From NCBI RefSeq assembly GCF_003390885.1, contig NZ_QMEL01000011.1, positions 1-63,410 of the forward strand: a DNA stretch of 63,410 nt, in the 5' to 3' direction. Origin of the DNA: Pelagibacterium sediminicola (lineage in GTDB: Bacteria > Pseudomonadota > Alphaproteobacteria > Rhizobiales > Devosiaceae). Positions 34,932 through 48,489 of this stretch are shown piece by piece. The position numbers and the translations under genes are program-made. Under the pieces are notes generated by a model. It was not told where the DNA came from, made no database searches, and saw only the letters and a program-made list of their open reading frames with translations. The first letter of the stretch is position 1; every line of letters begins with the position of its first letter.

Positions 34932-35830
34932 ACCGCTCCCGAAAACGTATCGCACGCCCCCACGTCGCCGCTCTCATACCCGCGGCTGAACCAGTCCCGC
35001 CGCTGGGCTGAGGTGCCGTGGGTGAAGGTCTTGGGCACCGCAACTCCTTGCGTGCGCTGCTGGATCGTATCGTCCCCGATCTGCTCGGCCGCGTTCAGCG
35101 CCTCGGCGATATCGCCGCTTTCGAGCAGGTTCTGCTGACCGGCGTAATTGGCCCAGATTCCCGCATAGCAATCGGCCTGCAACTCGATCCGTACCGACCA
35201 GGCATTGGCCTCCCCGGTGCTCATCTGCTGCCGCGCCCGGTTGAATTCGGGCAGGACGCCCGTCAGGTTCTGCACGTGATGCCCGATCTCATGGGCCAGC
35301 ACATAGGCCTGCGCGAAATCTCCCGGCGCGCCGAACTGCCGGTGCAACTGCTCGTAAAACGACAGATCGATGTAAACATTGTTGTCCGCCGGGCAGTAGA
35401 ACGGCCCCATGCGCGCATCGGCCAGCCCGCAGGCCGACCGGTCCTGCCCGGAAAACAGCACCACCGTCGTCGGCTCGTATTCCAGCCCGTTTTCCACGAA
35501 CACCTGATGCCAGAGATCCTCGGTCTCCTGCACCACGACGGCAACGAAATCGGCCAGTTCGTCCTCGCCCTCGGCGGGAAGCTCCCGCGAGGTCTGGCTT
35601 CCTGTCCCGCCCGTGGGGGAAATGGTGCCCTCGAGCAGCGCCAGCGGATTGATCCCGAACGCCATCCCGATGATGAGAATCACAACGATCGCCCCGATGC
35701 CCATCCCGCCGCCCCGCGTGGGAATGCGCATCCCGGGCCCCGAAACCCGCCCCGGCCCGAACATGCCGCCCCCACGCGCCACGCGCCGGTCCTCGATATT
35801 GGATGAACGTTTACGCCCCTGCCATTTCAT
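34928..35830 (-). CDS. Neutral zinc metallopeptidase (YpfJ/KPN_02809 family)
   Basis: A 300-residue protein with a short basic N-terminus (MKWQGRKRSSNIEDRR), one membrane helix (IGAIVVILIIGMAFGINPLAL), a periplasmic domain with FYCPADNNVYIDLSFY, and the zinc motif HEIGHH, followed by ELQADCYAGIWA with the third ligand Glu/Asp. The family is anchored in the inner membrane with the active site outside. Substrates are unknown. It converges with the cytochrome gene. Confidence 0.9.
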   Translation of the reverse strand: MKWQGRKRSSNIEDRRVARGGGMFGPGRVSGPGMRIPTRGGGMGIGAIVVILIIGMAFGINPLALLEGTISPTGGTGSQTSRELPAEGEDELADFVAVVVQETEDLWHQVFVENGLEYEPTTVVLFSGQDRSACGLADARMGPFYCPADNNVYIDLSFYEQLHRQFGAPGDFAQAYVLAHEIGHHVQNLTGVLPEFNRARQQMSTGEANAWSVRIELQADCYAGIWANYAGQQNLLESGDIAEALNAAEQIGDDTIQQRTQGVAVPKTFTHGTSAQRRDWFSRGYESGDVGACDTFSGAV

Positions 35831-35969
35831 GGTTCTTTCCCTCGCGCATCACACCGATGCAAACCACATTGCTAATGCCCCATGTCTAACCCGGTTCCCT
35901 GTCCGGCGCCACGCGGCTTGGCGGTGCTATCGAATAGGCTTCGGTTAACGCCGAATTCTCCTCCCGGCC

Positions 35970-36075
35970 TCCCACAAGGGGAGGTGCTGGCCCTGTGCGT
36001 TAGAAGACAGCCCAGAAAAGAATACATCCTCCCCTTGATGGGGAGGGCTGGGGTGGGGTGAAGCCACAAGCGCAG
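35970..36075 (+). repeat. Dispersed 110-bp repeat, copy B
   Basis: CACAAGGGGAGGTGCTGGCC, a variable 35-base middle, then CCTCCCCTTGATGGGGAGGG and CTGGGGTGGGGTGAAGCCAC. It lies between the peptidase and aldo/keto reductase genes and shares both arms with copies C-E. Confidence 0.75.
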
Positions 36076-36119
36076 TCTCCAAATACGACAGCTCAAACCG
36101 AAAAGCCGCCCCACCCCCT

Positions 36120-36947
36120 TCAGGGAAACAGCAACGGATCTGGCCCCGTCCGCCCGTCAGCCTGGTCGAGCGTTGCGATCCGCGCCATGTCCTCCGCATC
36201 GAGCGTAAAATCGAAGACGTTGAAATTCTCGGCCAGCCGCGCCGGGTTCCCCGTCTTGGGGAAGACGATCAGCCCCTGCTCGATATGCCAGCGGATCGCC
36301 ACCTGCCCCGGCGTCCTGCCATGCTTTTGCGCCACCGAGGCGATGACCGGGTCCCCGAGCAGATTACCCCGTCCCAGCGGGCTCCAGCTTTCGATCGCGA
36401 TGCCGTGCCCGGCGTGAACGTCCCGCAGATCCCGCCGCTGGAAACAGGGATGCAGCTCGATCTGGTTGACCGAGGGCGTCACCCCCGTCTCCCCGATGAT
36501 CCGTTCGAGATGGTCGGGATTGAAGTTCGATACCCCGATCGAGCGGATGCGCCCTTCCTCCCTGAGCCGGATGAACGCCTTCCAGCTCTCGACATATCTG
36601 TCGACCGCCGGGCTAGGCCAGTGGATCAGGTAAAGGTCGAGCACGTCGAGCCCCAGCCGCTCCATCGTCCCCTCGAACGCGCGCAGCGTTTCATCGAACC
36701 CATGCTCGCCATTGCGCAGCTTGGAGGTGATGAACACCTCCTCGCGCAAAAGCCCGGCCTCCGCCACGGCCCGCCCAACGCCGCGCTCGTTCCCATAGCC
36801 CTGCGCCGTATCGATATGCCGGTAGCCGAGCCGGAACGCCTCGCGCACGACCGCCACCGCCTCGTCATCGCCAATCCGCCACGTCCCCAGCCCAAGCTGG
36901 GGGATGACGACGCCGTCATTGAGCGTGATGAAAGTCTGGTCGGACAT
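36120..36947 (-). CDS. Aldo/keto reductase
   Basis: A 275-residue AKR (AKR5-like 2,5-diketo-gluconate reductase type). It has the start MSDQTFITLNDGVVIPQLG, then GYRHIDTAQGYGNE (catalytic Asp and Tyr), FITSKL (Lys) and LIHWPSP (His), completing the tetrad, and the C-terminal NADPH-binding VFPKTGNPARLAENF. It reduces aldehydes or ketones with NADPH in the cytosol. Substrate undetermined. Divergent from carB. Confidence 0.93.
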   Translation of the reverse strand: MSDQTFITLNDGVVIPQLGLGTWRIGDDEAVAVVREAFRLGYRHIDTAQGYGNERGVGRAVAEAGLLREEVFITSKLRNGEHGFDETLRAFEGTMERLGLDVLDLYLIHWPSPAVDRYVESWKAFIRLREEGRIRSIGVSNFNPDHLERIIGETGVTPSVNQIELHPCFQRRDLRDVHAGHGIAIESWSPLGRGNLLGDPVIASVAQKHGRTPGQVAIRWHIEQGLIVFPKTGNPARLAENFNVFDFTLDAEDMARIATLDQADGRTGPDPLLFP

Positions 36948-37081
36948 GGCTGGCCTCCTGATCGTTGCGCAATACCGGACCCCGGCACTGCAAGCCTTAC
37001 CCTCGAATCGAACCGCTGACGATAGCCCGGACACAGCGCGCCTGCCCACGCCCACCGGCCCGCGCGCACCGCAATCCCCCC

Positions 37082-37132
37082 ATGCGCAAAAAATGGCGCT
37101 TTGTGCTGGAAATCCTCGACCGCATGCTCTAA
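37082..37132 (+). CDS. Possible 16-codon leader ORF upstream of carB
   Basis: From the ATG at 37082 a 16-residue basic peptide (MRKKWRFVLEILDRML) ends in TAA, followed by an AGGAG stretch at 37133. It contains three arginines, the pathway end product that often controls carbamoyl-phosphate synthase. No attenuator hairpin is evident, so this is speculative. Confidence 0.2.
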   Translation: MRKKWRFVLEILDRML

Positions 37133-37217
37133 GGAGACCGCTTAGCCAACAGAATCCGCCAGCCGTTCCGCCGCGCCGCATGCCTTGCCGCGCGCCCGAT
37201 GCACGAGAAGCCAAAAT

Positions 37218-40529
<3,312 letters not shown>

Positions 40530-40631
40530 GGAGCGCGTCCCCACCCTAAGGAACGATTCATCAACTTCGTTTGTGAATTATCCAGACTTTGCAAGCCAAC
40601 GTCTCCCCCAGAATACGACTATGGGGGAACC

Positions 40632-41549
40632 ATGAAGAATACCGTTTTGAAATTTCTGGGTTTGTTTCTTGCCGTCGGCGCAATCGCTTTCGCGCCCATG
40701 TCGGCCCAGGCCGTAGAGCAGTCGCCCGAGGATCGCGCTGAGGTCGATGAATTCGTCCTCGGCGCCGCGACTGCGATCATGCTCCACGAAGTCGGGCACC
40801 TGATCATAAACGAGCTTGAAATTCCAATTCTGGCCCGCGAGGAAGATGCGGCCGACACCATCGCAACGCTGATCCTGCTGATTCAGGACGAGGAAGACGA
40901 TGAGCGCGCCGCTCGCTACCTGCAGGCCTTCGTCACCAACTGGTTTCTGTTCGGGTTAGACGAATATGGGGCGATAGATGACGCCTATATGGCTGACGAG
41001 CATTCGTTGAATCGCCAGCGCGCCTTTGCCGCCGTCTGCCTTGCCCATGGTTCGGGCCATCCCAGCTTTACCGAACATGCAGAACGTCACGGCCTTTCCC
41101 AAGAGCGCATGGCCAGATGTGAGAGCGAATTTGAAAGCGCCATGCGCAGCTTTGCCCAGCTTCTGACGCCCCATTTCCTCGATGATGGAGCCGCGCAGAT
41201 CGGTAAACCCATCATATTATACGATGAGACCGAAACATACGCCGGCCTCAGGGAAAGGCTGGAGGCGCTGGATTTCCTCGAAGAACTCGCAGAACTCGTC
41301 TTCGATGAAATCGCGATGCCGAGGGATGTTATATTCGGGACCGGCGAATGCGGCTTTCCCAACGCCTTCTATACGCCGACCTTTCTGGACGGGAACCCTG
41401 CCGTCATCTTCTGCTACGAGATGGCCGAGATGCTGGACGAAGGCTACATCGATGCCTTCTTTAGCGAAAGCGCCTACGAACCCTCCACCCCGTTCGAGAA
41501 TCTGGTCGAGGAGAACGAGGTCGACGACGCAGCCGCAGCTACCCGCTGA
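40632..41549 (+). CDS. Secreted DUF4344-type metallopeptidase-like protein
   Basis: A 305-residue protein with a signal peptide (FLGLFLAVGAIAFAPMSAQA), an HEVGH zinc motif near residues 52-56 (IMLHEVGHLIINE), and the second zinc helix EEDAADTIA, as in DUF4344 putative metallopeptidases. Cysteines near ARCESEF and GTGECGF may form disulfides in the periplasm. Two in-line Asp/Glu-rich stretches make it acidic. It follows carB by about 100 bases with its own leader. Substrate unknown. Confidence 0.85.
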   Translation: MKNTVLKFLGLFLAVGAIAFAPMSAQAVEQSPEDRAEVDEFVLGAATAIMLHEVGHLIINELEIPILAREEDAADTIATLILLIQDEEDDERAARYLQAFVTNWFLFGLDEYGAIDDAYMADEHSLNRQRAFAAVCLAHGSGHPSFTEHAERHGLSQERMARCESEFESAMRSFAQLLTPHFLDDGAAQIGKPIILYDETETYAGLRERLEALDFLEELAELVFDEIAMPRDVIFGTGECGFPNAFYTPTFLDGNPAVIFCYEMAEMLDEGYIDAFFSESAYEPSTPFENLVEENEVDDAAAATR

Positions 41550-41899
41550 TCGGTCGTCTGCAAGGACGCCCACCGCATGTTCTGCGGTATGCGGCATATC
41601 TGATCGGAGGCTCTCGCCCCGCACCAAAAGGGCCGCACCACACGGCCCTTTTTCTGTCGACTCTCGCGTAGAGCGCCCGAATAGTGCGCCACGTTCGTCA
41701 CCGGCGCCTCTTCAGTCCCGAAGAACCGGGTTGGCACGGTTTTCAACGAACCTCTCCATGTTGACCTTTGCACCATACCCGGTATTCTGCATCAATGTTC
41801 ATGACGCGCACCCGATAATTCAGCACACCGCCCGCCACGGGCCCGACCTCCGCACCCCTGCGGAGCCCTTTTTGCTGAATTATCGAAAGTCGCTATCAC
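41550..41899. other. Intergenic region with terminator
   Basis: This 350-base gap contains the terminator at 41628-41653 and otherwise no credible gene. The second half (41700-41890) is moderately AT-rich and probably carries the promoter of the broken phyH-type gene, but no strong -35/-10 pair is clear. Confidence 0.5.
41628..41653 (+). terminator. Rho-independent terminator after the DUF4344 gene
   Basis: AAGGGCCG-CACCACA-CGGCCCTT forms an 8-bp stem followed by TTT. It lies about 80 bases after the stop codon. Confidence 0.75.
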
Positions 41900-42697
41900 A
41901 TGACCCACCCCCTTCCCGCGCTCTCGGACGCGCAGATCGCCGCCTTCATCGCCGACGGCTTCGTCCGGCTCGACAACGCCTTCCCCCGCGAACTGGCCGA
42001 TGAGGGCCGCGCCATCCTCTAGCGCGATACCGGCTGCGATCCCGACAATCCCGCCACATGGACCCAGCCGGTGATCCGCCTCGGCGGCTACGCGGACGAA
42101 CCGTTCCGCAAGGCCGCCAACACCCCGGTTCTCCATTCGGCCTATGACCAGCTCGTGGGCGAAAACCGATGGCTCGCCCCGCAAGGTCTCGGCACCTTCC
42201 CCATCCGCTTCCCCTCGCCCGAATCCCCCGGTGACGACGGCTGGCATATCGATGCCAGCTTCATGTTGCCCGGCGACGATGAGAGCGATTTTTTCAGCAT
42301 CCGCGCCAACATCGTCTCGAAAGGCCGCGCGCTCCTGATGCTGTTCCTCTTTTCCGATGTCGGCGAGGACGACGCGCCCACTCGCATCCGCACCGGTTCG
42401 CACGCCCACATGGCCCGCTTCCTGCTGCCCTATGGCGAAAACGGTGCGACCATGCACCAGATGATGGCGGGCAATTTCGCCGACACCGAACACTGTGCCG
42501 AGGCGCTGGCCACAGGCCCGGCCGGAACGGTCTATCTCTGCCACCCCTTCCTCGTGCATGCCGCCCAGCCCAACCGGGGCAGCCGGGTAAAGTTCATGGC
42601 CCAGCCACCCCTCATGCCCGCCCACGGCTTCGACCCAGCGCTCCCGCCCTCCCCGGTCCAGACCGCCATCCGAAAGGCCTGCGGCCTGAAACTCTGA
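41900..42697 (+). pseudogene. Phytanoyl-CoA dioxygenase (PhyH)-like gene with an in-frame amber stop
   Basis: From the ATG at 41900 the frame reads MTHPLPALSDAQIAAFIADG and onwards for 40 codons to a TAG at 42020, then continues in the same frame for 224 codons with clear PhyH-family sequence: GWHIDASFM (iron-ligand His/Asp), RIRTGSH, and VYLCHPFLVHAAQPN (distal His). After the stop comes RDTGCDPDNPATW; TGG (Trp) to TAG would be a single change. Codon use is the same on both sides. A GTG at 42071 could start a shortened protein, but it would lack the N-terminal helix. The full family is Fe(II)/2-oxoglutarate oxygenases. Confidence 0.8.
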
Positions 42698-42751
42698 AGT
42701 CCCCGGAGGCCCCAAAGGGCCTCCGGCACTTCCCCCACGAGCCCCAACACC

Positions 42752-42781
42752 CGTCGTCGCCCGGTTTATCCGGGCGATCCA
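42752..42781 (+). repeat. Palindromic intergenic repeat, copy 4
   Basis: Core GCCCGGTTTATCCGGGC at 42759-42775, identical to copy 2, preceded by CGTCGTC. It lies between the phyH remnant and parD. Confidence 0.75.
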
Positions 42782-42842
42782 CCGCCATTGCCGCCAGTCG
42801 GATTTTATCCTACTTTATACCCTCGACCCAAGGAGACCCGCC

Positions 42843-43133
42843 ATGGAAGCTGCCGAAAAAATCTCGATCACCCTCACCCCGGAAATGGCCCGCTCTATCC
42901 GCGAGGATGTCGAAAAAGGCCGCTACGCCTCGACCAGCGAAGCCATCCGCGACGCCCTGCGCCTCTGGCAGCAGAAAAAAGAGGAACACGAAGCCCGCCT
43001 CGAATCGATCCGCCAGCGCGTCGAAGCCTCGATCAACGACCCGCGACCAGACGTGCCGCGTGAGGAGGTAAGCCGGCGCATGGACGAGCTCTACGAACGC
43101 GCTATGGCAACGGGCAAGTATGACGATATTTAG
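42843..43133 (+). CDS. parD: ParD-family antitoxin
   Basis: A 96-residue ribbon-helix-helix protein: ISITLTPEMARSIREDVEKG, YASTSEAIRDALRLWQ, then a charged C-terminal arm that binds the toxin. ParD represses the operon and neutralises ParE. The ATG at 42843 has an AAGGAGA site. It overlaps parE by 14 bases, the usual order of this module. Confidence 0.92.
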   Translation: MEAAEKISITLTPEMARSIREDVEKGRYASTSEAIRDALRLWQQKKEEHEARLESIRQRVEASINDPRPDVPREEVSRRMDELYERAMATGKYDDI

Positions 43134-43431
43134 AGTCGCATTTCGCGAGGAAGCTGTTAGCGACCTCGCGACGATATTTGCATATATCCTCGAGAACACT
43201 GGCAGTCCGGCCTCTGCGAAAAATCACGTCAAGCGACTGGAGCAACAGTGCAACGCACTCTCGCTTTTCCCGCATCGCGGCATCCAGCGCAACGACATCC
43301 GTCCCGGCTTGCGCCTGCTCCCCATCGAGCGCCGCTCCGTCATTGCCTATATCATTGAAGTGGAAGCCGTGCGCATCATCAACATCTTCCACGCCGGACA
43401 GGACTTCGACACCCTCCTCCGCAACCCCTGA
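43120..43431 (+). CDS. parE: ParE-family toxin
   Basis: A 103-residue RelE/ParE-fold protein: FREEAVSDLATIFAYI, NHVKRLEQQCNALSLFPHRG, then RPGLRLLPIERRSVIAYIIE and VRIINIFHAGQDFD. ParE toxins poison DNA gyrase. All core strands are present, so it appears intact. Overlap with parD supports translational coupling. Chromosomal copies may serve phage defence or stabilise the region. Confidence 0.92.
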   Translation: MTIFRVAFREEAVSDLATIFAYILENTGSPASAKNHVKRLEQQCNALSLFPHRGIQRNDIRPGLRLLPIERRSVIAYIIEVEAVRIINIFHAGQDFDTLLRNP

Positions 43432-43439
43432 CGCCTTCC

Positions 43440-44459
43440 CTACGCCCCGAAAAACCCGCTCACCGTCCCCAGCGCCGCCTCGATCGCCTCGTCCCCCACA
43501 TCCTTGTGCGTCACCCAGCGCGTTTCGCCATAGCGCCCCGAAACGCGAATGCCGTTTGCCGCCATATGTCCGGCGAACCGGTCCGCCAGCCCCTTCTCGA
43601 CGCGCATGAAGATGATGTTGGTCTGCGGCATCTCGACCGATAGCGCCGGAAACCACGCCAGCCCCTCCGCCAGTCTTTTGGCCCGGATATGGTCCTCCGC
43701 CAGCCGCGCGATATTGTTGTCGAGCGCATAAAGACCCGCCGCCGCCAGAATGCCCGCCTGTCGCATGCCCCCGCCCAGCATCTTGCGCAGCCGCCGCGCC
43801 TTTTCGATCAGCTTCGCGCTGCCCGTCAGCACCGACCCCACCGGCGCACCAAGTCCCTTGGAAAGACAGACCGAAACCGTATCGAACGGCGCCGCGAGGT
43901 CCGCTGCATCCCGCCCGCTCCTGACCGCCGCGTTGAATATGCGCGCGCCATCCAGATGCGTTGCCAGCCCATGCCGCCGCGCCAGTCCGGTCGCCGCAAC
44001 CACGAAATCCTCGGGCAGCACGCGCCCTCCGATCGTATTTTCGAGCGCCAGCAGCCGCGTCGTCGCAAAATGCGGATCGTCTGACTTTATCGCCGCCTCG
44101 ATCTTGCCAAGCGCCATCGTCCCGTCGGGCAGATTCTCCACCGGCTGGGGCTGGATCGAGCCCAGCACCGCCGCCCCACCCGCCTCGAACTTGTAACAAT
44201 GAGCCTCCTGCCCCGCGATGAACTCATCCCCCCGCCCGCAATGGCTCATCAGTGCGATGAGGTTCGATTGCGTGCCCGAGGGCAAGAAAAGCCCCGCATC
44301 CTTCCCCATCAATCCGGCCACCCGCGCCTCGAGCGCTGCGACCGTGGGGTCCTCGCCATAGACGTCGTCGCCCACATCGGCCGCCGCCATCGCGGCGCGC
44401 ATTCCCGCACAGGGACGGGTGACGGTATCGGAACGGAAATCGTAAAAACGTATGGTCAA
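43440..44459 (-). CDS. ltaE: Low-specificity L-threonine aldolase
   Basis: A 339-residue PLP enzyme starting IRFYDFRSDTVTRPCAGM, with DDVYGEDPTVAALE, LFLPSGTQSNLIAL, the Asp in ATHLDGARIFNA and the PLP lysine in VSVCLSKGLGAPVG. It cleaves threonine or allo-threonine to glycine and acetaldehyde. I take a TTG start at 44459, preceded by a GAGGG site, because family members begin at this point; an ATG at 44507 would add 16 residues without homology. Confidence 0.9.
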   Translation of the reverse strand: MTIRFYDFRSDTVTRPCAGMRAAMAAADVGDDVYGEDPTVAALEARVAGLMGKDAGLFLPSGTQSNLIALMSHCGRGDEFIAGQEAHCYKFEAGGAAVLGSIQPQPVENLPDGTMALGKIEAAIKSDDPHFATTRLLALENTIGGRVLPEDFVVAATGLARRHGLATHLDGARIFNAAVRSGRDAADLAAPFDTVSVCLSKGLGAPVGSVLTGSAKLIEKARRLRKMLGGGMRQAGILAAAGLYALDNNIARLAEDHIRAKRLAEGLAWFPALSVEMPQTNIIFMRVEKGLADRFAGHMAANGIRVSGRYGETRWVTHKDVGDEAIEAALGTVSGFFGA

Positions 44460-44889
44460 GGCGCCCTCGCAACGGGTTGGGTCATCGGGCGATACACTTA
44501 GCGCCATCCGCCGTGCCGGGCCATCGCTTTCCCGGCTCACCGCGCCCCAACCTGCCGCTTGTTACCCGGCGCCCGAGCCGTAATACTTGCAACTCCGCGC
44601 CCGCCCCGCCACGATCGGGCGACGTTACTGGCATGTTAGAAGCCCTTCGCGCCCCGGATCGGGAGTTCTATTGTCGAGCGAACCAGTAAAAATTTTTCGG
44701 TTCGGCATCAATTCAGTTTCGCTTGAATATTGCCCTTGTTTCATCTACAAAAACGGGATCGAATTTGCGGCCGACCGATCTAGCCTAGCGATTTTCGCCT
44801 GCTGACGTCCTGAACCACAAACTTTCGATATACCGGGAGCCGTCGATGGTGGTTCCTCAAGTTACGACAGCACGACGAAAGGACACGCC
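44460..44889. other. Long leader region of the cold-shock gene
   Basis: No protein gene is apparent in these 430 bases. The part from about 44690 to 44889 is AT-richer and ends in an AAAGGA site just before the cold-shock start. CspA-type genes usually have long structured 5' leaders that act as thermosensors, so this is probably the promoter and leader. I could not define a structure by eye. Confidence 0.45.
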
Positions 44890-45102
44890 ATGGCTACTGG
44901 CACTGTCAAATGGTTCAACACCCAGAAGGGCTACGGCTTCATTCAGCCCGATGAAGGCGGCGCGGACGTCTTCGTCCACATTTCCGCCGTCCAGAACAGC
45001 GGCATGGCCGGGCTCGACGAGGGCCAGCGCATCTCCTACGAGATCGTGAAGGACAAGCGCACCGGAAAATCCGCCGCCGGCAACCTCGCGGCGTCCGAAT
45101 AG
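44890..45102 (+). CDS. Cold-shock protein (CspA family)
   Basis: A 70-residue OB-fold protein with the two RNA-binding motifs KGYGFIQP (RNP1) and VFVHISAV (RNP2), and [16 protein letters not shown] at the start. It binds single-stranded RNA or DNA and melts mRNA structure at low temperature. The gene is flanked by a long leader and a strong terminator, so it is monocistronic. Confidence 0.96.
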   Translation: MATGTVKWFNTQKGYGFIQPDEGGADVFVHISAVQNSGMAGLDEGQRISYEIVKDKRTGKSAAGNLAASE

Positions 45103-45157
45103 GTCTCCCCGCCACTTGAGCACATCGCCCGGCTCAAACGGCCGGGGCAAGAACACG

Positions 45158-45192
45158 AGGGCGCGAACCGGAAAGGTTTCGCGCCCTTTTCT
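45158..45192 (+). terminator. Rho-independent terminator after the cold-shock gene
   Basis: GGGCGCGAA and TTCGCGCCC form a 9-bp stem with a ten-base loop, followed by TTTTCTT. It lies 56 bases after the stop codon. Confidence 0.88.
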
Positions 45193-45401
45193 TATACCGG
45201 ACCGGGGCTTGCAGCCCGCCACCTGCACCCCATATTGCGCCCAACCCGCCGGGATATGAAACGCGCCCTTGACCCCGCACCAAGTCGGGGGCAACCTGCG
45301 CGAAGCAATCCCCGGCAGTACAAGGCGAATGGCGCTGATGACGCATCGGCGAGGTTGGCTTTTTATTGGCTCACCCCTTATCTACGGGAGCGAAAAGGAA
45401 A

Positions 45402-45875
45402 ATGAACAAGATCCCGATAACCGTGGCCGGACACGCCGCGTTGGTCGAAGAATTGCAGCGCCGCACCGGCCAGGACCGCCCCGCGATCATCGATGCGATC
45501 TCCGAAGCGCGCGCGCATGGCGACCTGTCGGAAAACGCTGAATATCATGCGGCCAAGGAGCAGCAGAGCCTCAATGAAGGCCGCATCATGGAGCTCGAAT
45601 CCCTGCTCGCGCTGGCCGAGATCATCGACGTTTCCAAGCTCTCGGGCGACACCGTCAAGTTCGGCGCCACCGTCACCATGATCGATGAGGACACCGACGA
45701 GGAAAAGACCTACCAGATCGTGGGCGATCCCGAAGCCGACGCCAGCGCCGGCCGCATCTCGGTGTCCTCCCCCATCGCCCGTGCCCTCATCGGAAAATCG
45801 GTCGGCGACTCAATCGAAGTCTCCGCCCCCGGCGGCGCCCGCGGCTACGAAATTCTTAAGATCGCCTTCGCCTGA
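45402..45875 (+). CDS. greA: Transcription elongation factor GreA
   Basis: A 157-residue protein with the coiled-coil N-terminus carrying the acidic tip [14 protein letters not shown] (the Asp and Glu that activate RNA polymerase cleavage) and the C-terminal FKBP-like domain ([22 protein letters not shown] in pieces; [13 protein letters not shown]). It rescues backtracked polymerase. The ATG at 45402 follows AAAAGGAAA. A repeat element separates it from trxB. Confidence 0.96.
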   Translation: MNKIPITVAGHAALVEELQRRTGQDRPAIIDAISEARAHGDLSENAEYHAAKEQQSLNEGRIMELESLLALAEIIDVSKLSGDTVKFGATVTMIDEDTDEEKTYQIVGDPEADASAGRISVSSPIARALIGKSVGDSIEVSAPGGARGYEILKIAFA

Positions 45876-45939
45876 ATCGCTCGGGGGGATCGGCCTCCCC
45901 CCTTCCCCCTCCCATTCTCACCCGCACCCTTTCTGCGCT

Positions 45940-46043
45940 CTCAAGGGGGAGGCGCTGGCCTTGTGCGTAGGGAAGTGCACAGGAAAAGAAAGCACCCTCC
46001 CCTTGATGGGGAGGGCTGGGGAGGGGTGAAGCTACAAGCGCAG
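45940..46043 (+). repeat. Dispersed 110-bp repeat, copy C
   Basis: TCAAGGGGGAGGCGCTGGCC, then AAAGAAAGCACCCTCCCCTTG, continuing ATGGGGAGGGCTGGGGAGGG and GTGAAGCTACAAGCGCAG. It lies in the 367-base gap between greA and trxB; the rest of that gap (46044-46242) carries only the presumed trxB promoter. Confidence 0.8.
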
Positions 46044-46184
46044 GACCGTCCAATAACCTGCCCCCAAGAGATTCGCGTCCCCCAAAATCCCCCCTCCAAA
46101 TACCCCTTTCCGGGCAAATCATTCCCCATTGCGGCAAATAAGCCGCAAGCTCACAGCTTTCGGCCCCCTTCCCCCGCGCGCGGC

Positions 46185-46214
46185 TTGTAACGTGCGTGCG
46201 GCGTGCCATATTTT
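46185..46214 (+). promoter_or_regulatory. Possible trxB promoter
   Basis: TTGTAA (46185-46190), an 18-base spacer and TATTTT (46209-46214) lie 29 bases before the trxB start. The match is reasonable and the position suits a short leader. Confidence 0.4.
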
Positions 46215-46224
46215 GTTCATCTGA

Positions 46225-47193
<969 letters not shown>

Positions 47194-47225
47194 GCAGCAA
47201 TATAGTAAAAGAGGGGACAAGGAGG

Positions 47226-48119
47226 ATGCTGGATTGGGACAAGCTGCGCATATTTCATGTCGCCGCTGAATCGGGAAGTTTCACCCATTCCGCCGAAAAG
47301 CTCGGCATGTCCCAGTCGGCCGTTTCGCGCCAGATTTCCGCGCTCGAGGAAGACCTTGGCCTGAAACTCTTCATCCGGCACGCGCGCGGGCTGGTGCTGA
47401 CCGAGGTGGGCGAACAACTCTTCCGCACCGCCCACCGCATGGCATGGGAACTTCAATCGGTCCACGCCCAGATGACCGAAAGCCAGGATGTGCCCACCGG
47501 CCCGCTTCTGGTCACCACTACGGTCGGGTTCGGCTCGACCTGGCTCACCAACCGCATCCACGAATTCGTGAACCTTTATCCCACCATCCAGCTCGAAATA
47601 AAGCTCGACGACGCCGAGCTCGACCTTGCCATGCGCGAGGCGGACGTCGCCATTCGGCTGCACCGGCCCAACCAGTCCGAGATGATCCAGCGCAAGCTGT
47701 TCACCGTGCACTTCCACATCTACGCCGCCCAAAGTTACATCGCCGAGCACGGCGCGCCGCAAAGCGTGGAGGAACTTGACGCCCACAAGATCATCTCCTT
47801 TGGCGAGCCCTCGCCCTCCTATCTGGGCGACGTCAACTTTCTCGAACGCATCGGCCGCCCCGATAACAGCCCGCGCCGCACCGCGCTCAAGGTCAACGCC
47901 ATCTACGGCATGATGCAGGCGTGCCGCCAGGGCATCGGCATTGCCATGCTGCCCCACTACATCACCGAACAGGAGCCCAGCCTCGTCGAAGTGCTCCCCG
48001 ATCTCGAACTGCCCGCCTTCGAGACCTATTTCGTCTACCCCCCTGCCCTCAAGAACTCCAAACGCGTCGCCGTCTTCCGCGACTTCCTCGTCGAAAAGGC
48101 CCGCGACTGGAATTTCTGA
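47226..48119 (+). CDS. LysR-family transcriptional regulator
   Basis: A 297-residue LysR protein. The N-terminal helix-turn-helix reads LRIFHVAAESGSFTHSAEKL, GMSQSAVSRQISALEEDLG; the C-terminal part is a periplasmic-binding-like ligand domain (FVNLYPTIQLEIKLDD). The ATG at 47226 is preceded by GGAGG. Its closeness to trxB suggests co-transcription and perhaps a redox- or metabolism-linked role, but the ligand and targets are unknown. Confidence 0.93.
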   Translation: MLDWDKLRIFHVAAESGSFTHSAEKLGMSQSAVSRQISALEEDLGLKLFIRHARGLVLTEVGEQLFRTAHRMAWELQSVHAQMTESQDVPTGPLLVTTTVGFGSTWLTNRIHEFVNLYPTIQLEIKLDDAELDLAMREADVAIRLHRPNQSEMIQRKLFTVHFHIYAAQSYIAEHGAPQSVEELDAHKIISFGEPSPSYLGDVNFLERIGRPDNSPRRTALKVNAIYGMMQACRQGIGIAMLPHYITEQEPSLVEVLPDLELPAFETYFVYPPALKNSKRVAVFRDFLVEKARDWNF

Positions 48120-48150
48120 ACCGATCTCTCCAGCCCACAACAGATTCCCT

Positions 48151-48260
48151 TCCCCAAAAGGAGGGAAGTGCTGGCCTTGCGCGTATGGAAGTGCCGAAGA
48201 AAAGGAAGCACCCTCCCCTTGATGGGGAGGGTTGGGGAGGGGTGAAGCCACACACGCAAA
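48151..48260 (+). repeat. Dispersed 110-bp repeat, copy D
   Basis: GAAGTGCTGGCCTTGCGCGT, then AAGGAAGCACCCTCCCCTTG, continuing ATGGGGAGGGTTGGGGAGGG and GTGAAGCCACACACGCA. Closest to copy E. It begins 31 bases after the LysR stop. Confidence 0.8.
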
Positions 48261-48489
48261 TCCATCTGTGGTAGCCCGGCCTCAAGGAGGAAGGGACAAA
48301 AAGAGCCGGCACGTTCGCCATTACCCCTGCGACACAATGACAACCCTCCCCGCTCCAGCCTGCCACCACCCCGCGCAACCCCCAGTATCCCTGGCCCTTG
48401 CGCACCCTGCACGCCCAGCCATGCACCAGACGCATGGCTGACATGAACCTGCCGGGCTTGCCCTCCATCACTCGAAACACTACTTCCCC
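48261..48489. other. Leader region before the small-RNA array
   Basis: No protein gene is supported here. The segment carries the first copy of a conserved GCATGGCTGAYATG word (48432-48445) that recurs upstream of the two other units at 48701 and 48956. It may hold a promoter for unit 1, for example the CTTGCG at 48398, but no confident -10 is seen. Confidence 0.4.

Noticed and set aside
42020-42022. Pyrrolysine or other readthrough of the amber codon in the PhyH-type gene
   Set aside because: No supporting tRNA or synthetase genes are seen, and Trp is the simple expected residue.
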